A stretch of DNA of 64,000 nt from Parelaphostrongylus tenuis (Eukaryota > Nematoda > Chromadorea > Rhabditida > Metastrongylidae), in the NCBI GenBank assembly GCA_019055375.1, contig JAHQIW010004469.1, forward strand, positions 1-64,000, written 5' to 3'. A model generated the notes under the pieces. That model ran no database searches and was not told the origin of the DNA. It worked only from the letters and a program-made list of their open reading frames with translations. This document shows positions 11,730 through 21,969 of this stretch, one piece after another (position 1 is the stretch's first letter; the number at the start of each line of letters is the position of its first letter). Made by a program: the position numbers and the translations under genes.

Positions 11730-12310
11730 CGTGATACCAATCGAGATGCCATAACAGACCTCTTGGAAGGCCTATTCTAAATTTTTGAGTGAGGTTCAAA
11801 CAATCGATTGGAAGGTACTATTATATGCTTAGCCATCAGCCGTAAACCATCGACTAAAAATCAGTCTAGATTTCGTCAACAATTGATCATTATACTTAGC
11901 TTAGATTGATACATCTTCGGCGCTGTTACTATTTGTAATAAGGATGAGCAGTTGGGCTTACGTATATCACTCAAGATACCATTTCAGACCTCTTGAAAGG
12001 CTAAAACGTTTTAGTAGACTCTATTGAATGTTTTCACCGAAGTATCAAACATAATCTATTGGAAGGTACTGTCATATGCTTAGCTAACAGCCGTAAGCCA
12101 TCGACTAGAAATCAGTCTGAAGCGCAACATCAGTATCTTTTCACCGAATTTTGAATCATATATCTTCGGCGCTGACTGCTATTATTAGTAGGGGTGAGCC
12201 ATATAGCATATGTTATTGATGTGGTGTGAGAGAACGTCGAAACGTATATTATATATATATATATATATATATATCACTAGAGATGCCATTCCAGGCTTCT
12301 CCAAAAGCTC
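11730..12310 (+). repeat. Three-unit diverged tandem repeat with TA microsatellite
   Basis: Units begin near 11,735, 11,970 and 12,275 with a GAGATGCCATAACAGACCTCTTG-like head. Units 1 and 2 also share ATTGGAAGGTACT (about 11,808 and 12,058), CATATGCTTAGC, CAGCCGTAA(A/G)CCATCGACTA, AATCAGTCT and ATCTTCGGCGCTG, in that order, giving a period of about 240 bp. The third unit is cut short. A perfect TA run of about 25 bases (12,250-12,274) lies just before unit 3. The head also resembles a block near 19.6 kb. Non-coding. Confidence 0.75.
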
Positions 12311-12439
12311 AGAACACTTTATCAGACCGTGTTCCCAAGATTACCCATATTTAACCTATCAAATGCTTACTAAAGGCATAGTAAGCCAAATACATACGTC
12401 AGTCGTTCAAATAACGCACGTCGAAGGTAAAACGTAATT

Positions 12440-12720
12440 TCTATATGGGCCCTACAGCGCACTGAAAGCGCTTTACTGGAAGCTTAACAAATCATTCAGA
12501 TTACCGCTTTCCAAACTATTGAATAATAATTTAAATTCTATTGAAAACCCTCTCTCTGTCGAGAAACGAAGCGAACACAAGTCCAACACATTGTACATTT
12601 CATAGGCGAAACGTAATCTTCTCTTTTTACAACACACCGAGAAAATCCTTTCAGAAATCAAGACCAGTGTTGAAACTGCCATTTTTCGCTACCGAATGGC
12701 TACTAAAGGTCGAATAAAAA
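12440..12720 (+). repeat. ACAGCG / TATCGAATGAT family, two decayed units
   Basis: One unit has CCTACAGCGCACTGAAAGCGC at about 12,447 followed by a CCAAACTATTGAATAATAAT block near 12,511. A second has GGCGAAACGTAATCTTCTC near 12,604, TACAACACACCGAGAAAATCC, then CTACCGAATGGCTACTAAAG near 12,690. Both match the block order of the foldback arms elsewhere but are more diverged. A weaker block follows near 12,860. Confidence 0.45.
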
Positions 12721-13449
12721 ATTCATGCCCGACATAGAAGTCACGCAAAGGCCAATGTAGCATTTTCAGTGTACTTGCTCACAACGGGATAATACATAAC
12801 GAATGATCTGTATTTGGAATCATACGAAACGCAACAACTGAGCTGCATAGAAAACGATTTTTTTTCTAAAGGTTTGCTTTGGAGCATAGAAACTCGTTTA
12901 TGCACATCCAGTAATTAGTCAACAGTTTTTCCATAGCAGATGTGAGGTGGAGAGTGTCGAGCGAAAGACGCACTATTCTGTTATCAAAAATATGCAAAAC
13001 CTCATCTCGGGCGAAATCACTGAGTGGTTATTTGGACTATCGCTTAATGTTACTTAAATTTCTAATCGTTTAGATGAATCGCAGCTATCAGATGGAATGG
13101 GAGCGTATGAAAAAGCTTTAGAATAACCTAGCGTAGGATGCAAAACATTTGAAAATGCTGATAAAAACCTGGTTATATAATGAACCATGCTAACTTGCAG
13201 TAAGTAACATGCATACCGTTAATAACGATAGAACGATGGAGCAAAGTCTCTTCTAGAATAATGTTGTGTTTGAAACTTTTGAAGTTTTATTTATAAACGA
13301 CCCCTTAGTTTACTGTCGAATATCAGCAAGATCACAATGCTCAGCAAATGAGCGCCGTCTCGAGCGGCAGAAATCATGAATTCCAATTAAACGTCGCGTG
13401 ATGACATATCAAATTCACCTCAAAAGCGATTGGTTATTTACATGATACT

Positions 13450-15140
13450 CGGAAAGTCCATCTTCACCAGTTGTGCGGATAACAGCACATATTCCAATCG
13501 CTTCTTTGCCTCGCCATACTTGTGAATGATGATAATTTGATTTGGGCATGGCAGTCAGAGTAAGCTATACCGAGCTCTGTAAAGTATCGGCAACTGCGAT
13601 GCAGCCGATCAGTTTTTAGGAATATGGCTACCCAACGTTTAGCTGGTCGCCCTCAGAAATGAAATCCACTCTATAGTCTGTCGTGAAATCCATTCTATAG
13701 TTCTTCACGTCCGTCCGTCACCTGTTCTTCTACTATGTAACCGGCTCATCTACGTTTCGCTATTAATGTATATTCTTCTGAAATTTGGAGATGTGATAGA
13801 CTGCTGGAATGTGAGCTGCACAAGCCTCCTAGATGTTGTGAGTGCCGAATGAGTTTCGAAGACATCCTTTAAGCGCCCTGTGGGTCGTCCGCAGTGTTCT
13901 TAAGGTGGTTTAAGCGCTCGCCCACATCTACGCTTTCTAGCAGAGTTCGAAGGGATCGTCGGATCAAAAAACTTAGCGCGTGCTTATGGGCCTGTTATTT
14001 GGTCAGTGACTCTTTTGAGAGGCGTAAATGCTGCCCAGGTAGCTTCCTTCTTCTATCTACTTCATACTTCAAGCTATCTTCCATATTCAAGTAACTACCA
14101 CGGTATACGTGCGAGGTGGTTTCTAATCAGAGAATCATACCTCTGCTTTCGACCGCTCTTTTACACACCCGCTGAAAACGACATAATCTGATGAGGACAT
14201 GATTGGTTTTGATCCGATAAGTCTAGCTAATGCTATATAGGCGCTTAATCGACCTATTGGGACTTATTTTTTACTTGGTGTTGATTCCTTTAGAGGGTTA
14301 TTTAGCCTCAAGGGTCGACGGAACTGAGGGAGGTGCTACTGATTAGTCCTCAATAGGGCGAAATAGACGCCTATATAGCACTAGACCCATCGTGCAAAGT
14401 AAGTGATATCCTTATCAGAGAATCGTTCATTTAATTTCTTCACCATTGCATCAATAGTTTTCCATAAATCAGGTCTACATTCTATTTATGCGTAATCCAA
14501 TCTTTTTTCCCTTCGTTAGTTCATAGAGAATCGCTCTGATTTACTGGCGCATCTCAATAAGATAAGAATGCTATCCGTGAACGATGGTTCGGCATGGATT
14601 TTCCACTACTACTTAGTTCCCTCTCGTCCCATTGGAGAGACTTCATTATTCACTGCAATGCGGCAGTGAACAGCTTTGGCGATTTAGTGCCGCGTTGTCA
14701 ATCCCCTTTCTAATGAGTATGGTGATGGTCAGGTGGATGAGTCTCATTTCTGTGGTGCACTTCCGACTGCAGTTTGATAGATCCATATATAGAGCGGATC
14801 CACTTCTTAGGTGGCGAGTGTTTGAAAAGACTGCCTTCGCCTTGATGTTATCAAACACTTTTTCATAGTTGAAGTCATATTCAAGAATAGGTGGTTTTTT
14901 CCAACAAACTTCTATGACCTTCGATACGGTTTGGATGTAGGTCCATGCAGCAAAATTTCTTTACCAGACCTGCTTGTTCAACTGGCTGTGTCTCATCCAA
15001 AAATCTTGATATGCACAAAAGTTTAATTTTCGTAGATAGCTCGAGTACACTCAATGAACAAATCGGACGACAGTTATAAAAATTTCACCGGTCGCGCTTT
15101 ATATGAAGGATGACAGCGCGTGGACGTCCTTCACTAGTGT
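13450..15140 (-). pseudogene. RTE-type LINE remnant (subfamily 2): reverse transcriptase and C-terminal region
   Basis: Read on the minus strand, the copy begins near 15,140 with a YRPI-like region, then LDETQPVEQAGL, then YEKVFDNI (around motif A of the palm), then SPKLFTA, then a heavily decayed catalytic stretch, then GKKIGLRINR. After the foldback insertion it resumes with a YLNMEDSLKYEVDRRR-like block (near 14,100), and ends with RPAKRW and a SDWNMCCYPHNW-like end near 13,460. The order matches RTE reverse transcriptase followed by the C-terminal domain. Many stops and frameshifts make it dead. The NMED.L and GLRIN motifs set it apart from the copies at 18.5, 20.5 and 51.4 kb, which read NMMNDL. 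It probably belongs with the endonuclease fragment at 1.2-2.0 kb. Confidence 0.78.
14221..14388. mobile_element. Small foldback element inserted in the RTE copy
   Basis: Arms of about 48 bp are inverted copies of each other: left 14,221-14,268 and right 14,341-14,388. They share GTCTAG, TGCTATATAGGCG, CCTATTG and GGACT with a few mismatches and a 3-base gap. The loop is about 70 bp. It separates the GLRIN part of the RTE remnant from the NMED part, so it landed after the LINE. Far too short to encode a transposase, so it would be non-autonomous. Confidence 0.75.
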
Positions 15141-15585
15141 GCTGCTTTTTCCTTCCAAATATAGTGCGCTGCTTGAGAGGTTAGTGCCACTTTGGTTTTC
15201 AATATGATTTTTACACTAAGACTGCATGGCTTTGATATCACAAGTGTGCATTTTTCGCCAGCATTTTGATACATAACTTGCTATACTTCAAAAAGGAGCC
15301 GTCTTGAAAACAAATTCGCTTGCTAAACAAGCACGAATGGTGCGTTAGTAATCTTACTAAAGCGGCGCCTAGGGTCAATGAAGCTTGAGACGATGATGCT
15401 ATACAGAAAAGGCGACTAGGAAGTGGCAAGCGAAGTTCAGAACTCGAGAGAACAGTCTGTAGGAGCAGTCACGCATCGCCGTCCGCAGAAAGTTCATCGT
15501 CAAGCTCTCTTTGAGATAGTCGAACAAAATCACTCCTTGATTTGACAAATGCTAGCCTAAGATTTCAATTGTTTCCAGACCATCG

Positions 15586-15864
15586 TCAGCATTTTGCATG
15601 AACTGGGTAAGGTGTGGAAAAAGTCAAAGTGAGTGATCGACAACATGGATCGACCGAAGCACAGAAGCAGTCCTTTCTGCAAACTGTATCATTACCACAG
15701 GCTTCATTAATCTTGTTCACCGCTTCACTTCCATTTTCTTCAACGCTATCCTTACATGAATACCACGTGAATTTGTTCTCAAGACAGCTGCTCCATCTTG
15801 AGGTATAGACAAGCCTATACCAAAATTTTGCGAGAAAATCGCAATTGAGCCTTATTAATATCAT
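15586..15864 (-). CDS. Cysteine-rich open frame, doubtful
   Basis: A 92-codon frame whose middle is rich in cysteine. Short landmarks on the minus strand are FTWYSCKDS, EACGNDTVC, RKDCFC and DPCC. Base composition is less AT-rich than the surroundings, which is why it was kept. Against it: the obvious upstream TTTTTGCAG acceptor leads straight into an in-frame stop, no good donor follows, and the neighbourhood is repeat debris. It could be a decayed exon of a secreted protein, a repeat fragment, or chance. I do not recognise a family. Confidence 0.18.
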   Translation of the reverse strand: MILIRLNCDFLAKFWYRLVYTSRWSSCLENKFTWYSCKDSVEENGSEAVNKINEACGNDTVCRKDCFCASVDPCCRSLTLTFSTPYPVHAKC

Positions 15865-15904
15865 ACATTTTCACTGCAAAAATCGCTTCTTCCGACTATA
15901 TAGA

Positions 15905-16915
15905 CATAAATAAAAAAACGGCCTTTCTCGGTGGACAAGAAGTTATCTTAGGAGAGTTGGTAATCATTCGAAAGCCTATCTTCCCGGTAAGAGCTATACG
16001 TAGCCGCTTTTCGAAAAGACCCCTTTATGACGCTGCAAAGTTTAAGATAAAATTATGTTTCACACGAGCATATTTTTCATAGGACAAACTTTTTTTAGAC
16101 TATATGAAATCATTCAATAGCGTAATGCTTGCTGATTCCAACGCTCTGCTGATTTTCCGCAAAGACCGTTTCTTTGAAGTGCAGCGGGAAGAATAATATA
16201 AAAACATATGCATTCATACTCACATACCGAGCAAGTGGTCTTTGGCCAATTCACGGGCCGCAAGAGGAGGCAGAATGCTTTGAGGCGACAAATCGATTTT
16301 CCAGCCTATGAACGTGCAGAGAAAATATCGTAGTATCTGCATGTCTCTGAGTCACTATTAAAAGCAACTGAGACGTTTTGGTCCTTTGAATTCCATCAAA
16401 ATGATAAAAGTGATTATTGATTTATTTGTATTCATGGGAAAATAGAAGAACTAAGCCTTTCTGTAGCAAAGTCATACAATCTGAAGTTTTTTTTCCAAAG
16501 CAGAGAACCTATTCCTATTTAATAACAAATATCACGTTTTTATATAACCGATAGAAATCGGTCGATCATTGCGTCAGCTCATCTTTCGTCTAGCTCAGCA
16601 GCCCGTGAATTGATTCAAAGACTTTTTGCTCGCGCATGTGAATACATTCCTATTTTCTCTGCTACACTGCAGAGAAACGGTTTCTTCAGAAAGTGGACAC
16701 CGCGTTGGAAATATTGAAACTTATGCTATCGAATGATTTTTATAGTCTAGAAAAGAGCTCTGTCCAACGAGAAATATGCGTGGGTGTTACTTGGATTACT
16801 ACACCGTTACAAAACTGTCTTCAAAAACTGGCTACGTGCGGTTCTAACCAAAGATTTAAGTTTTCAAATGATTGCTGATAATCCTATGAAAAGTTTCTGT
16901 CCACCGATTGAGATT
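15905..16915. mobile_element. Foldback element, ACAGCG family, copy 1
   Basis: The left part (15,905-16,265) is the diverged reverse complement of the right part (16,598-16,915). Outer blocks: left TGGACAAGAAGTTATCTTAG pairs with right TTTCTGTCCACC-like sequence. Middle blocks: left ATCATTCGAAAGCC pairs with TTTTCAAATGATTGC, and ATGACGCTGCAAAG pairs with an ACACTGCAGAG block. Inner blocks: left CGAGCAAGTGGTCTTTGGCCAATTCACGGGCC pairs with GCCCGTGAATTG...GCTCGCGCATGTG on the right. About 330 bp in the middle are unpaired. The same architecture recurs at 42.03-42.62 and 44.89-45.60 kb. No open frame suggests a transposase. Confidence 0.68.
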
Positions 16916-16964
16916 GAATCTTTATTCATCTCCTTATAACCGAAAAGAACTCAAAAAACAAACG

Positions 16965-17215
16965 GCCAAGATGCGAGTATTTTTAAACTTCGCTTGAGGT
17001 GATTGAATGCATATTTGACCTTTACGATGACTCGCAGAGCCCTCCCGCTAAACCGAGTCAGCGCAGCTTATCCTCCCAGACAAGTCCGAAACCAGTCTGA
17101 ACCGACTTCGGAGGGATGGATGGCTTGGTGAGTCATGAGTGCGAGATTGAGCCATTGACCTCGTGTGCGAAGCAGAGCACCTCTAACCACTGTGCCACAT
17201 GCGCCACAAAAATTA
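16965..17215 (-). repeat. tRNA-derived SINE, family A, copy 1
   Basis: On the minus strand the element starts near 17,215 with GTGGCGCATGTGGCACAGTGG, a box-A-like TGGCACAGTGGTTAGAGGTG, then CTCTGCTTCGCACACGAGG, CATGACTCACCAAGCCATCC and a body ending in ATATGCATTCAATCACCTCA. Block order matches 36,525-36,840, which is the best copy. The box B position is degraded. The 3' tail is not recognisable here. SINEs of this type are copied by a partner LINE's reverse transcriptase; the RTE copies nearby are the natural candidate, which is an inference. Confidence 0.75.
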
Positions 17216-17280
17216 TATTAAATACCGAAATTACACAAACTTTTACTCTGCCTATTAAGTTGATAAATTGCTGTGAGAAG

Positions 17281-17570
17281 TATTAGGTTGTCAAAATCTC
17301 GGACTTTTCATTCTTGTGTATGTTGATCCCGTTTTTGCAATTAATAAAGACAATAAATGATTAGTCAAAGTACATTCCTTCAACTTTAGACACCTCCCTG
17401 CCACTTTTCCGGCAGGGCAATTATTTCTCAAATTACATGTATAAGCGCTGTATATCAAAATAGCCTCAAGAAGCTGCTCTAGGCTATATTAAGAGCTGAA
17501 AACTTATATGTGCAAAAATAATCAACAAAAACGAAAAAATATGGAAAATTTTGTGCCATCCCAACTTTAT
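17281..17570. mobile_element. Mariner-derived MITE
   Basis: A roughly 290 bp element with terminal inverted repeats of about 50 bp. The left end reads TATTAGGTTGTC...CGGACTTTTC, and the right end, as the reverse complement of about 17,513-17,568, reads TTGGGATGGC...TTTTCC. Inside the left end, CAATAAATGATTAG...CTTCAACTTTAGACACCTCCC matches the region next to the mariner terminus at 45,652 (about 45,735-45,790). That suggests an internally deleted copy of the same mariner lineage, keeping its 3' coding end. The TA target-site duplication is visible on the left and less clear on the right. It carries no transposase of its own. Confidence 0.65.
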
Positions 17571-17739
17571 TTTATAAAGGGAATACAGCGTAAATATCGT
17601 TCATCTTTCGCCATTGTACTACATATCACTAATAAAACTTAGACATAAATCGTACCTCTGTTCAAAATGCTTAGTTTTTAAGAAAAAAACCAGTGTGTAC
17701 AACGAATAAATTCAAAAAACCAGCTAGCTATATTTGGTG

Positions 17740-18445
17740 ACTGAGCGAAATTACGAAATTATTTATAAAACTTAGTTATTTCTTTGGCTGAAGTTTCGTC
17801 GCGATTCGTCTTCGTCAGCTCTTCACCAGTGTCAATTTATGCAAGCTGATGCTTCGCAGTCGCTTGTCCTCGTCGTAATGTTCGTCCTCGGTGTCTTTCA
17901 AATCGAATCATCTTCGAAGAAGCACCGTTCAATGAGGAACTTCCTCGACAGGGCTCCTTTTGTACTCTAAACCCTTCCGTACTCCTTTTACACACAATCA
18001 GCTTCAAAGAAAATGAAAGCGTTGCGTTGTCAGTCGAAGGAATGAATAAACTTTTATTAACGTAGTCAACTTTGTATTATTATTTAATCACTATATATGT
18101 GATTTATTTGCAATGACGAATTTAAGAGAAAATCGGTTTTTCCAATTATTACAACGCTACGTGTCAACGAACATTTATACCAACTGACGCAGGATAGATT
18201 GTTAGCTGGAAAACAAAGTATCAGCAGCGCGCTATTTAACATCAACTACAAAAGGAGCACTATCGAGCGGGTTTTTTTTTATTGAGCGATACTCTTCCGA
18301 AGAAGATACGACTCGAACGACAACGAAAATGAAAGAAGAACAAGAACGACTGTGGAGCATCGGCTCTGAAGAAAACGAAGCGCCATGACACACCAGCCGA
18401 AAAATAAATAAATTTTTTCATACCTTCTCATTTGACTGTTTCAAA
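17740..18445. mobile_element. Foldback element, second type
   Basis: Left arm about 17,740-17,970, right arm about 18,243-18,445, diverged inverted copies. Paired blocks: left CTCGACAGGGCTCCTTTTGTAC (17,943-17,964) with right CTACAAAAGGAGCACTATCGAG; left AGCTGATGCTTCGCAGTCGCTTG with right ACGACTGTGGAGCATCGGCT; left TTATTTCTTTGGCTGAAG with right CAGCCGAAAAATAAATAA. The loop is about 270 bp. No similarity to the ACAGCG-family foldbacks was noticed. It lies directly 5' of the RTE copy starting at 18.5 kb. Confidence 0.6.
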
Positions 18446-18499
18446 GGCTTCGCTCAGAATAATATATAATCTGATGACACATCTTGCTGCTGTGTCCAA

Positions 18500-19350
18500 A
18501 ATGTCATGCGAACATTAGAATGGGACGATATGGGAGTAAAAATCGACGGTCGACAATTGAACCATCTTCGCTTCGCTGATGATATCGTCATCGTAACACC
18601 AAACATCAGCCTAGCAGAACGAATGTTGACCAATTTCGACAACGCCTGAGGAAAGATTGGCCTTCAACTAAATCTGAAAAAAACGATGTTTATGAGGAAC
18701 GGTTGATTCATGCTCAACGAAACGAACATCTCCGGATGCTCCACTTACGTCTATCTAGGGCGTGAAATCAACATGATGAACGACCTAGGTCCAGACTTGA
18801 GCAGGAGGAAAAGAGCGGCTTGGAGAAATTTTAAAAGCATCGAAGACGTAGTGAAGAGGACTAAGAACATCCGACTACGTGCCCACCTTTCGACTCGACG
18901 GTTATCCCTGCCCTAACGTATGCAGTAGGAACCTGATCGCTACGTAAGCAGGATGAAAGATCACTTGGCGTTATCGAACGCACAGTCGAAAGGTCGATGA
19001 TAGGAGTATCCTGTATCTCGCAAATGAGAGAAAGGATCCGAAGTTCCGACCTACGTCAACAATCGAAAATTAAAGATGCCGTTCTACACGCCAGGAAATC
19101 GAAAATAAGGTGGGCCGGACACGTGATGCGCTTCAACGACAACCGATGGTCGAGAGCCGTTACCGACTGGATTCCTCGGGACATCAAGCGCTCTACAGGA
19201 AGCGTTGGTCCGATTTCTTCACGAAAGCGATAGAAGAAAGATATGATGCTCAGCGAATCCTTAGAGCAGGAGGACCCTCTTGTACGCGATAGGGAAAAAT
19301 GGAAGAGTTGTGGTAACCGCTCGAGTCACTCTGCGATCAACGGGACGACA
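18500..19350 (+). pseudogene. RTE-type LINE remnant (subfamily 1), 5'-truncated copy A
   Basis: The reading frame begins at the VMRTLEWDDMGVKIDG block. The catalytic palm motif FADD is intact (18,572-18,583) and is followed by IVIVTPNIS, AERMLTNF and LQLNLKKTMFMRNG. It continues through STYVYLGREINMMNDL (about 18,731-18,780), RSKNIRLRAHL-like sequence, ERSMIGVSCISQMRERIRSS (about 18,986-19,045), the WAGHVMRF block and TDWIPRD, ending near GGGACGACAGGTGATACAGG at about 19,340. At least one in-frame stop (after FDNA) and frameshifts kill it. The 5' truncation near 18,500 is typical of LINE insertion. Nucleotide similarity to the copy at 20.5-21.6 kb is high, so both are fairly young. Confidence 0.88.
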
Positions 19351-19359
19351 GGTGATACA

Positions 19360-19780
19360 GGTGACACATCTTGAGCCTCTCATGAGGTCTTTTATGGCAC
19401 TAAAAAATATGTTAGGCTTGTGTTTCTTTCTAGCGGCCTCATAAGTAACACAGTGTCTTTTTGTTCGAGTCATTCCCTTTCAGAGAGATATATAAAGAAT
19501 CTAAATTATTACAAATCACCGCAACTCATGTGATGGAATCCCTGACATCGCAATGATCAACTATCGACCTTATGGATTAAAGTGGGTCATACCTTTTCAG
19601 TCTAGTGTTTTATGGACCTCTTTTGAGACATTATATGATCTGATAACATATCTTGAGCTTTTCATGAGGTTACAACACTTCTAAAGCATTAAACACGTGT
19701 TTCGGTCTTGGAGCCTTGTCAGTAGCACGGTGCCTTTCCAATCCCTTGCAGGAGTTTTTTCAGCTTTGTGCCTATACTTG
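19360..19780 (+). repeat. CACGTGTTT-family module, two direct copies
   Basis: Copy 2 (19,362-19,480) reads ACACATCTTGAGCCTCTCATGAGGTCTTTTATGGCACT, then a GTGTTTCTTTCTAGC block and ACACAGTGTCTTT. Copy 3 (about 19,636-19,760) reads TCTGATAACATATCTTGAGC, CATGAGGTTA, AACACGTGTTTCGGTCTTG and GTCAGTAGCACGGTGCCTTT. They are direct repeats about 280 bp apart. The first begins exactly at the 3' end of RTE copy A. Confidence 0.6.
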
Positions 19781-19789
19781 ATAACCAAA

Positions 19790-20500
19790 GAACACGTGAT
19801 TGATTTTTAATGCCAAGTTTGAAGGAGAGTCGCTTTTTCGACGGCTTCGAATCTACTGTAAATGAGCAGCCGACTGGTTGACTGATGTTTTACTAGTGTA
19901 GGCTTGTCATGTTGGAAAAAAATACTCAATTATTAATCGAGTTTCAAGTTGCTTAATTGGAATTCCCTTAGTCGTATTCACTTTCAGCTATGAACATATT
20001 ATAATGACTTACATAACTTTCATGCCTCATGATAATAGCTAAAAGCTATTCTCTCTCAAATAATTCCTGTGTCTAATTTCATTAGATGTAGAATGAATAA
20101 CTTCATAGTTAATTAGTATAGGAATTCTGACAACATTAAAGATGTACAAATGAATTTTTCTTTTTACTCCGATCGATCTCAGCTTACATCTCGTACTGCT
20201 ATCATTTTCTCATTGGTAAAACTTCTTGCATAGAATTTATACCTCATTAAGGTCTCTTTGAATGATTTTTTCCTAAACCAGCATAGAGCAGTCCTTTGTT
20301 AATTCAAAATTTCATTGTACAGACCAACTTTTTTATTTCCCGACAAGCACGTCTTCTTCATATGAGTTTCAAAGCAATATTTTTTCCTTTGCCAAATTCA
20401 TACAGCGTCTTTGGCTTGACTACGTTCAGTGGCGGTGAAGTGTTCGATAGTGTGGTCTGGAGTCCAAATGAATTCACTTATATTTTCAGTTAGCTGTTAT
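19790..20500. other. No gene recognised
   Basis: AT-rich DNA between two RTE copies with no domain, repeat family member or convincing exon seen. The open frame at 20,296-20,493 runs towards the RTE copy but has no recognisable content. Confidence 0.45.
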
Positions 20501-20504
20501 AGAG

Positions 20505-21580
20505 GCTCCGGATAACCAGGACGTCCCTACTCGGTGCATAATGACCTTCGTGAGCTTTATAAACATTCCACGACCAAAATATCTCCATTCTACAACAATA
20601 TCACCATTAACGTAAGAAGAGGTGTTCGACAAGGCGATACAATTTCGCCAAAACTATTCACTGTCACCCTAGAAAACGTCATGCGAACATTAGAATAGGA
20701 CGATATGGGAGTGAAAATTGACGGTCAACAATCAAACCATCTTCGCTTTGCTGACTATACCGTTCTCATAACGCCAAACATCAGCCAAGCGGAACGAATG
20801 TTGACCGATTTAGATAACGCCCGTGGAAAGATGGTCTTTAACTAAATCTAACAAAAACGATGTTCATGAGGAACGGATGGGTTTCGAATGCCCCATTCAC
20901 GCTCAACGGAACGACAATCTCCGCATGCTCCACTTACGTCTATCTAAGTCGTGAAATCAACATGATGAACGACCTAGCTCCAGAGTTGAGCAGGAGGAAA
21001 CGAGCGGCTTGGGGAACGTTTGAGAGCATCGAAGATGTAGTGAAGAGAGACAAAGAACATCCGACTCCGTGCCCACTTTTTCGACTCGACAATTATCCCT
21101 GCCCTAACGTATGCAGCAGAAACCTGGTCGCTACGTAAGCAGGATGAAAAATCACTTGGCGTTATCGAACGCGCAGTCGAAAGGTCGATGCTAGGAGTAT
21201 CCTGTATCTCGCAAATGAGAGAAAGGATCCGAAGTTCCGACCTACGTCAACGATCGGAAATCACAGACGCCGTTCTACACGCCAGGATATCGAAAATAAG
21301 GTGGGCCGGACACGTGATGCTCTTCAACGACAACCGATGGACGAGAGCTGTTACCGACTGGATTCCTCGGGACGTCAAGCGCTCTAAAGGAAGACCACTG
21401 ACCCGATGGGCCGATTTCTTCACGAAAGCGATAGAAGAAAGTTAGATGCTCAGCGAATTCCTAGAGCGAGGAGGACCCACTGGGCTACTCTTGCACGCGA
21501 TAGGGAAACATGGAAGAGTTGCTGGTACCCGCTCGAGTCACTCGACGATCAACGGGACGACAGGTGATACAGGTGATCAA
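20505..21580 (+). pseudogene. RTE-type LINE remnant (subfamily 1), 5'-truncated copy B
   Basis: The frame starts near 20,518 with a palm segment ending RRGVRQGDTISPKLF (20,615-20,659), the conserved RQGD region of reverse transcriptase. The catalytic box reads FADY instead of FADD (20,747-20,758), so the second aspartate is lost. An in-frame stop precedes DDMGVKIDG. Further blocks are STYVYLSREINMMNDLAPEL (about 20,929-20,988), SMLGVSCISQMRERIRSS, KIRWAGHVM and TRAVTDWIPRDVKRS; the frame from 21,188 to 21,445 is open. The 3' end carries GACGACAGGTGATACAGGTGA, as in copy A. It is inactive because of the stop, the frameshifts and the changed active site. Confidence 0.88.
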
Positions 21581-21690
21581 GCTAACCAATAACAAAGTAG
21601 GTGTTTATCTGCGATTGTGATATCAGATTACTAATACTCGTTTTCTAGTAATTTCACTGTATTTTTCGCAGCGTTATGATGTTTCGTATG

Positions 21691-21955
21691 TACCTAAAAG
21701 AATTGAGTGGTGAGCAAAAATGCGGCTTCAGGCGGGAACCGAACTCGTGTTTCATCCATATTGGGAACGCATGCTGCTATCACTACATACCGAGGCACAT
21801 TTGCACCACCACTCATTCTTCAATATCTCTGTGTTAGCTATCAGCCACCAGCCTTCAAAAAATTTCCTCGGTGGCGCGATTTCGCTTTATAAAAGAACTA
21901 TTTCAACTATAAACCTTCATAAATTTTTTTGCTCACCACTCAGTTCTCTTAGGTA
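21691..21955 (-). mobile_element. Inverted-repeat element carrying a tRNA-like module, copy 1
   Basis: Terminal inverted repeats of about 30 bp: left TACCTAAAAG...TGGTGAGCAAAAA (21,691-21,720) and right TTTTTTTGCTCACCACT...CTTAGGTA (21,924-21,955). Just inside the left end, on the minus strand, lies a box-B-like block, GAGTTCGGTTCCCGCC, opposite GGCGGGAACCGAACTC at about 21,732. A decayed box A region follows on the minus strand around 21,780-21,805. The same ends and module recur at 35.35, 35.97 and 36.3 kb. No coding capacity. Confidence 0.7.
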
Positions 21956-21969
21956 TAGATTACCTGAAT

